A stretch of 64,000 nt of DNA. Origin: Kiritimatiellia bacterium. GTDB taxonomy: Bacteria; Verrucomicrobiota; Kiritimatiellia; CAIQIC01; JAGNIJ01. Below, piece by piece: positions 60,088 to 64,000 of the stretch. Position numbers and translations under genes: made by a program. The stretch spans positions 62,001-126,000 of the forward strand of contig JAGNIJ010000002.1 in assembly GCA_018001225.1 (NCBI GenBank), written 5' to 3'. A model generated the notes under the pieces. The model saw only the letters and a list, made by a program, of their open reading frames with translations. It ran no database searches and was not told the origin of the DNA. Each line of letters begins with the position of its first letter. Position 1 is the stretch's first letter.

Positions 60088-61386
60088 TTACACAAACTCC
60101 ACGTTCAAATAATGCGTGGAGCACGAGATGCACGGGTCGTAAGCGCGCACGAGCATCTCGAGGAGCAGCCGGATTTCCTCCTGCGGCCGGTCCATGATCT
60201 GCGGGACCAGGGCCTCGAAATCCTTCTGGATGTTCGCGTGGTTCTGGTTGGTCGGGATGCAGCAGTTGGCCCGGACGCAGTTACCCTTCTTGTCGAAGGC
60301 GTAGCGGTGGAACAGGATGCCGCGCGGCGCCTCGACCGCGCCGGCGCCTTCGCCCTCGCGGGGCTCCACCTTCGGCAGTTCGGGCTTGAGGCCCTTCGTC
60401 AGCAGTTCGTCGATGATCTGGATGCTGTGCTCCGTGATCTGCACGCACTCGACGACCTGGGCGACGTTGTTCATGTAGGGATTGCAGCAGCCCTTCTTCA
60501 GGCCGAGCTTCTTCGCCGTGGCCGCCGCCAGGGGCAGCAGCAACTCGGCGTTCAGGTTGAACCGGGCCAGCGCGCCGACGGCGAAGGCGTCGCGGTGCCA
60601 CTTGCACCACTTGGCCGTGGACTGCGCCGTGACGTACTCGTTCACCACGGACTCGAACTGTTGCACGGGCGTGATTTCCTTCGTGTCCGTGCTGCCGATG
60701 CCTCCATGGTAGAACGAGTAGTGCGTCGGATCGACGAGCGCGATGTACTCGGTGTCCCGGTCGAAAGCCGGGAGCTTGGGCGCGAGGCTCAAGACGACCT
60801 CGGCGAGGGTCTTGAGGTCAGGAACGATGCCTTCGAGGGTCTTCTTCAGCTCCCGCAGGTACTGCTCGGTCGGCAGGCTGGCGAACCCGCCGGGCTTGAT
60901 GGTGACGGGGTGGGTCATGCGCCCGCCGATCGCCTCCATCCACTGGTTGCCCGTGCGGTGGAGCTTGATCACGGTCTTGACGACGGCCGGGTGGCTGGCG
61001 ACCAGCGGCACGACGGACTTCTGGCCGAGCAGGTCCGGCGCGACGAGGTAGCCGACGTGCAGGCTGTGGCTCTCGAGCTGCTCGGAGTAGTGCAGGAGCA
61101 TCCGGAGCTTGTCCGTCTGGTCGGAGACCTCGATGCCCATGGCGTCCTCGATCGCCTTGATGGCCGAGAACGAGTGGGTGACGGAGCAGATGCCGCATAT
61201 GCGGCTGACGATGGTCTGGATGTCCTCGAAGCTGCGGCCGCGGACCATGGCTTCGAAGAAGCGGGGCGCCTCGGGCACCTGCCACTCAAGCTTCTCGATA
61301 CGGCCGTCGGAGGCGCGCAGCACGATGTTGCCGTGCCCCTCGACGCGGGTGATGTGGTGGACGTGGATGTCGATGGTCTTGCTCAT
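60088..61386 (-). CDS. [NiFe] hydrogenase large (alpha) subunit, group 3b type
   Basis: 432 residues. The Ni-Fe active site is bound by four cysteines: RICGICSVTH at 62-71 (L1) and DPCISCSTH at 417-425 (L2). ITRVEGHGNIVLRASDG near the start is the family entry. A seven-residue tail after the last His is expected to be removed by the maturation protease. Similarity in layout is to the alpha subunit (HydA) of cytoplasmic NADP-linked hydrogenase I / sulfhydrogenase. It overlaps the small-subunit gene by 4 nt and is the fourth of four subunit genes in the order beta, gamma, delta, alpha. Confidence 0.95.
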   Translation of the reverse strand: MSKTIDIHVHHITRVEGHGNIVLRASDGRIEKLEWQVPEAPRFFEAMVRGRSFEDIQTIVSRICGICSVTHSFSAIKAIEDAMGIEVSDQTDKLRMLLHYSEQLESHSLHVGYLVAPDLLGQKSVVPLVASHPAVVKTVIKLHRTGNQWMEAIGGRMTHPVTIKPGGFASLPTEQYLRELKKTLEGIVPDLKTLAEVVLSLAPKLPAFDRDTEYIALVDPTHYSFYHGGIGSTDTKEITPVQQFESVVNEYVTAQSTAKWCKWHRDAFAVGALARFNLNAELLLPLAAATAKKLGLKKGCCNPYMNNVAQVVECVQITEHSIQIIDELLTKGLKPELPKVEPREGEGAGAVEAPRGILFHRYAFDKKGNCVRANCCIPTNQNHANIQKDFEALVPQIMDRPQEEIRLLLEMLVRAYDPCISCSTHYLNVEFV

Positions 61387-62129
61387 GAGGTCTTCTCCTG
61401 CCCGCTGCCGAACAGCAGCAGCCGGCCCTTCAGGTCTTCCATGGTCTTGCCGTAGTGCTCCATGACCTCGCGCGCGGCCTGGACGTTGGGGTCGTCCACG
61501 TAGCCGCGGCAGCCGAAGCACCAGAACCCCGCGGAGGGGCACTTGGCGTCGCAGCCGGCGCGGGTGACGGGGCCGAGGCAGATCTCGTTGTACTCGTAGC
61601 GGCACACGTTGCCGCGCATCTTGCACTCGACGCACACGGGGTAGTTCGGGATCGCCGGCGTCTTGCCCAGGGCGACGCAGCGCAGGATGTAGGCGAACTC
61701 CTTGTTGTTGATCGGGCAGCCGTGGATCTTCAGGTCCACCTTGACCACCTCGTCCAGCGCCTTGGTCGGCATGGTGTTGAGGTGCGGCTTGCAGGCGTCC
61801 TTCCCGTACACGGTCGCCCGGACGTCGTCCATGGTGAAGTTGTTCTTCAGCTTGTTCACGCCGCCCATCGTGGCGCACGCCCCGAGGGCGACGAGGACCT
61901 TGGCGCGCGAGCGGATCTGGCGCAGCTTCTCCTCGTCCTCGGGCCGCGTGATCGAGCCCTCGACGACGGCGATGTCATAGGTGTCGCTCTGGTCGCTGAT
62001 GGCCTCCCGCCACTCGACGGGCTGGATCAGCGAGAGGACGTCGAGGAGTTCCTCCTCCAGGTTGACGATCTGGAGCTGGCACCCCTCGCAGCAGGCGAAA
62101 TCGAAAATGGCGACGCGCGGCTTGTCCAT
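61383..62129 (-). CDS. [NiFe] hydrogenase small (delta) subunit
   Basis: 248 residues from the ATG at 62129. The proximal [4Fe-4S] cluster is held by FDFACCEGCQLQIVNLEEEL (CxxC, residues 11-14), LVALGACATMGG and IHGCPINNKEF. The C-terminal Cys-rich part, YPVCVECKMRGNVC, EICLGPVTRAGCDAKCP and FWCFGCRGYVDDP, supplies further Fe-S ligands, as in group 3b/3c delta subunits. There is no Tat signal, so the enzyme is cytoplasmic. The start shares one base with the stop of the gamma gene (TGATG). Confidence 0.94.
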   Translation of the reverse strand: MDKPRVAIFDFACCEGCQLQIVNLEEELLDVLSLIQPVEWREAISDQSDTYDIAVVEGSITRPEDEEKLRQIRSRAKVLVALGACATMGGVNKLKNNFTMDDVRATVYGKDACKPHLNTMPTKALDEVVKVDLKIHGCPINNKEFAYILRCVALGKTPAIPNYPVCVECKMRGNVCRYEYNEICLGPVTRAGCDAKCPSAGFWCFGCRGYVDDPNVQAAREVMEHYGKTMEDLKGRLLLFGSGQEKTS

Positions 62130-62977
62130 CAGATGGCCTCCCGTACTTCGGCGACGTCGGTATAGCGGAACACGGGCCCGTCCTGGCAGACGTACAGGCC
62201 GTTGATCTGACAGTGCCCGCACTTCCCGACGCCGCATTTCATGTGGCGCTCCAGCGAGACGTAGGTCCGGTCCTTCCCGATGCCCATCTTGTCGAGCTCG
62301 AGGATCACGAACTTGTACATGATCGGCGGGCCGCAGATGATGGCGACCGTCCGGGCCGGGTCCACCTTGACCTTCGGCATCAGCGTCGTGATGACGCCCA
62401 CGTTCCCCTTCCAGTTCTCGTCGCCGCGGTCCACGGTCTCGAGGTAGGTGGTGTCCGGCTGCGCGGCCCACCGCTTCGTGTCCTCGACGAACAGCCGGTC
62501 CGCCGGGGTCTTGGTGCCGAACAGGATCGTCACGCGGCCGTAGTCCTTGCGATGGTGCAGGACGTAGTCGATGGCCGACCGGACCGGCACCAGGCCGATG
62601 CCGCCGCAGACGAACAGCAGGTCCTGCCCCTTCATCGCGCCGTCCACCGGGAAGTGCGTTCCGAACGGGCCGCGGATGCCGACCTTCTGGCCCGGGGTCA
62701 GGCGGTGCATGGCCGCGGACACGTTGCCGACGTTGCGCACGACCATCTGGAACCCGTCGCGGTAGGTCGGGGACGAGGAGATCGAGATCGGCGCCTCGCC
62801 GATGCCCGGGATGGCGATCTCGGCGAACTGGCCCGGCTGGTGGCCCAGCGGCCGGCCGCCGGAGAGCTTGAACTCGAAGAACATCTCCATCTTCGTCATC
62901 GGCTCGGCGCGGACGACGTCCGCCGGCTCGGGCAGGTAAATGTCCTTCTCGGGCAGCGTGGTCAGGGTCTGGCTCAT
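62129..62977 (-). CDS. Hydrogenase gamma subunit, FAD/NAD(P)H reductase with [2Fe-2S]
   Basis: 282 residues of the ferredoxin-NADP reductase-like family (sulfhydrogenase gamma, related to dihydroorotate dehydrogenase electron transfer subunit). GHQPGQFAEIAIPGIGEAPI and SISSSPTYRDGFQMVVRNVG bind FAD, VGIRGPFGTHFPVD follows, and LLFVCGGIGLVPVRSAIDYV is the NAD(P) site. ICGPPIMYKFVILEL and the Cys cluster HMKCGVGKCGHCQINGLYVC (C-x4-C-x2-C-xn-C) hold a [2Fe-2S] centre near the end. It passes electrons between NAD(P)H and the beta and delta subunits. Starts 3 bases inside the end of the beta gene. Confidence 0.94.
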   Translation of the reverse strand: MSQTLTTLPEKDIYLPEPADVVRAEPMTKMEMFFEFKLSGGRPLGHQPGQFAEIAIPGIGEAPISISSSPTYRDGFQMVVRNVGNVSAAMHRLTPGQKVGIRGPFGTHFPVDGAMKGQDLLFVCGGIGLVPVRSAIDYVLHHRKDYGRVTILFGTKTPADRLFVEDTKRWAAQPDTTYLETVDRGDENWKGNVGVITTLMPKVKVDPARTVAIICGPPIMYKFVILELDKMGIGKDRTYVSLERHMKCGVGKCGHCQINGLYVCQDGPVFRYTDVAEVREAI

Positions 62978-63999
62978 CGCGGTCCCTCCGCCAGTCGGTT
63001 GTAGATTTCCACCGGGTTCGCGATCTTCGACACGCAGGCGCCGATGCAGCGGCCGCAGCCGACGCAGGCGATCTGCCGGTGCTGCTCGAACAGGTACTGG
63101 CCCTTCCGCAGGTAGCGGTGGCGGTAGCGCTCCGGTTTCTTCTTCCGGAAGTTGTGGCCGCCGGCGACGAGGGCGAACTCGGCGAGCATGCAGCCGTCCC
63201 ACGTGCGGACGCGTTCGCCGCTTTGGAGGTCCCAGTTCACGTCGTCGCGGACGTTGAAGCAGTAGCAGGTTGGGCACACGAGGTTGCACGAGCCGCAGGA
63301 GAAGCAGCGCTTCGACTTCTCCTCCCAGACCGGGTGGTCGTAGGAGCGGGCCAGCAGCGCCGGGAGGTCCTCCGGCTTGACCTTCAACTCGTGGCGCTTG
63401 AGCAGCTTCTTGTTGTGCTCCCAGGTCATCTTCCGGAGCTGCAGGTCGGCCTCCGCGGCGTCCGGCTCGCCCGTGATCGGCTGCATCAACGCGGCGCCTT
63501 TTTCCGAGCGGCTCTCCACGAGGTACTCGTCGTTGATCCGGGTGAGGATCACGTCGCCGCCCTCCTCGAGGACCGCGGTGTTCATGCAGCCGGCGAACAC
63601 GTGGGCCGAGGCGTGCTGCACGTCGGCGATGACCAGCGTGGCCTTCGCGCGGCGCTTGAGATAGTGGATGTCCGGCTGGCCCGCGGCGAAGACCGCGTCC
63701 ATCTGGAGGATCGCGGCGGCGTCGTACGGGTGCACGCCGAAGAGCACGAGCGGCGCCTCGTCCACCACGCTCTCGTAGCCCTTCGCGCTGAAGCGAAGGA
63801 GGGTCTCGCAGGGCGGCTGGAGGAAGGCCTTGGGCGCGGTCACGGCCACGTCGTAGTCCAGCCGCAGCGCGGCGGCCGCGGCCAGCGGGGCGAAGGCGAA
63901 CTTGTCGCCCTTGGCCTGGACGCCGATCACCTGCTGCCGACCGATCAGGCCGTCCACCCAGCGTTCCAGGGCGGCGGGGCCTATCTTCTTTATGCTCAT
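62974..63999 (-). CDS. Hydrogenase beta subunit, 4Fe-4S electron carrier
   Basis: 341 residues, complete: the ATG is at 63999, one base from the window edge. The N-terminal 200 residues carry the sulfhydrogenase beta fold (LVLFGVHPYDAAAILQMDAV, TLVIADVQHASAHVFAGCMN). Two ferredoxin-type sets follow: CFSCGSCNLVCPTCYCFNV near 232 and CVGCGRCIGACVSKIANPVE near 311, for two [4Fe-4S] clusters. FDVRDD-type NVRDDVNWDLQSGERVRTWD lies between them. It is the first hydrogenase gene visible; the promoter and any upstream gene lie outside the window. Confidence 0.93.
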   Translation of the reverse strand: MSIKKIGPAALERWVDGLIGRQQVIGVQAKGDKFAFAPLAAAAALRLDYDVAVTAPKAFLQPPCETLLRFSAKGYESVVDEAPLVLFGVHPYDAAAILQMDAVFAAGQPDIHYLKRRAKATLVIADVQHASAHVFAGCMNTAVLEEGGDVILTRINDEYLVESRSEKGAALMQPITGEPDAAEADLQLRKMTWEHNKKLLKRHELKVKPEDLPALLARSYDHPVWEEKSKRCFSCGSCNLVCPTCYCFNVRDDVNWDLQSGERVRTWDGCMLAEFALVAGGHNFRKKKPERYRHRYLRKGQYLFEQHRQIACVGCGRCIGACVSKIANPVEIYNRLAEGPR

Positions 64000-64000
64000 C

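Overview
The window is about 66% G+C and densely coded on both strands. It looks like a chromosomal segment from the PVC superphylum, most likely a Kiritimatiellota or Verrucomicrobiota relative. Three things point there: very large secreted proteins rich in Thr-Asn with C-terminal motifs common in that group, intergenic REP-like hairpins of a style familiar from it, and the gene content. This is an inference; no rRNA or marker tree is available here. No tRNA, rRNA, CRISPR array or recognisable transposase was seen.

Layout. (1) 3-17294 is the 3' part of one giant gene (more than 5,760 codons in the window, 5' end outside it) built from twelve complete units of about 430-465 residues, each a beta-helix plus a beta-sandwich. 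(2) 17316-21071 holds a family 2 glycosyltransferase, a MobA-like nucleotidyltransferase, mscL, a small membrane protein and gpsA. (3) 21191-25069 is a second secreted repeat protein ending at a strong intrinsic terminator. (4) 25269-31260 has plsY, an orphan CHASE histidine kinase, a repeat-filled gap, then recN, a DUF212 protein and gcvT on the minus strand. (5) 31373-43529 has a UVR-motif protein followed by an Ebo-type cluster: eboB (TatD), a coupled unknown membrane protein, eboC (UbiA), eboF (phosphodiesterase), eboD (DHQ-synthase-like) and eboE (TIM barrel). A divergently read PaaX-family repressor sits inside it, flanked on both sides by related 34-38 bp palindromes. pdxB and a large lipoprotein follow. 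(6) 43538-45172 holds a guanylate-kinase-like protein and a secreted nuclease. (7) 45310-54247 is a housekeeping block: pheT, 6S RNA, rarA, 5-formyl-THF cyclo-ligase, rny, ymdB-type phosphodiesterase, xseA and xseB. (8) 54298-57387 (minus) is a Ktr/Trk potassium uptake operon with a PAS protein. (9) 57636-63999 (minus) is a group 3b-type [NiFe] hydrogenase operon (four subunits), a HEAT/nuclease gene flanked by 14-bp inverted repeats, and the maturation genes for the protease, HypA and HypB.

How it fits together. GpsA and PlsY are consecutive activities of phosphatidate synthesis. The Ebo products resemble the set linked in other bacteria to moving a small metabolite towards the periplasm, and the PaaX repressor with its two palindromes suggests that here the set is switched by a ligand. 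The hydrogenase would couple H2 to NAD(P)H in the cytoplasm of an anaerobe or facultative anaerobe, with dedicated Ni insertion and protease genes. Several genes (GT2, gpsA, plsY, the histidine kinase, gcvT, probably pdxB) have a -10-like hexamer only 6-8 nt before the start codon, suggesting leaderless transcripts.
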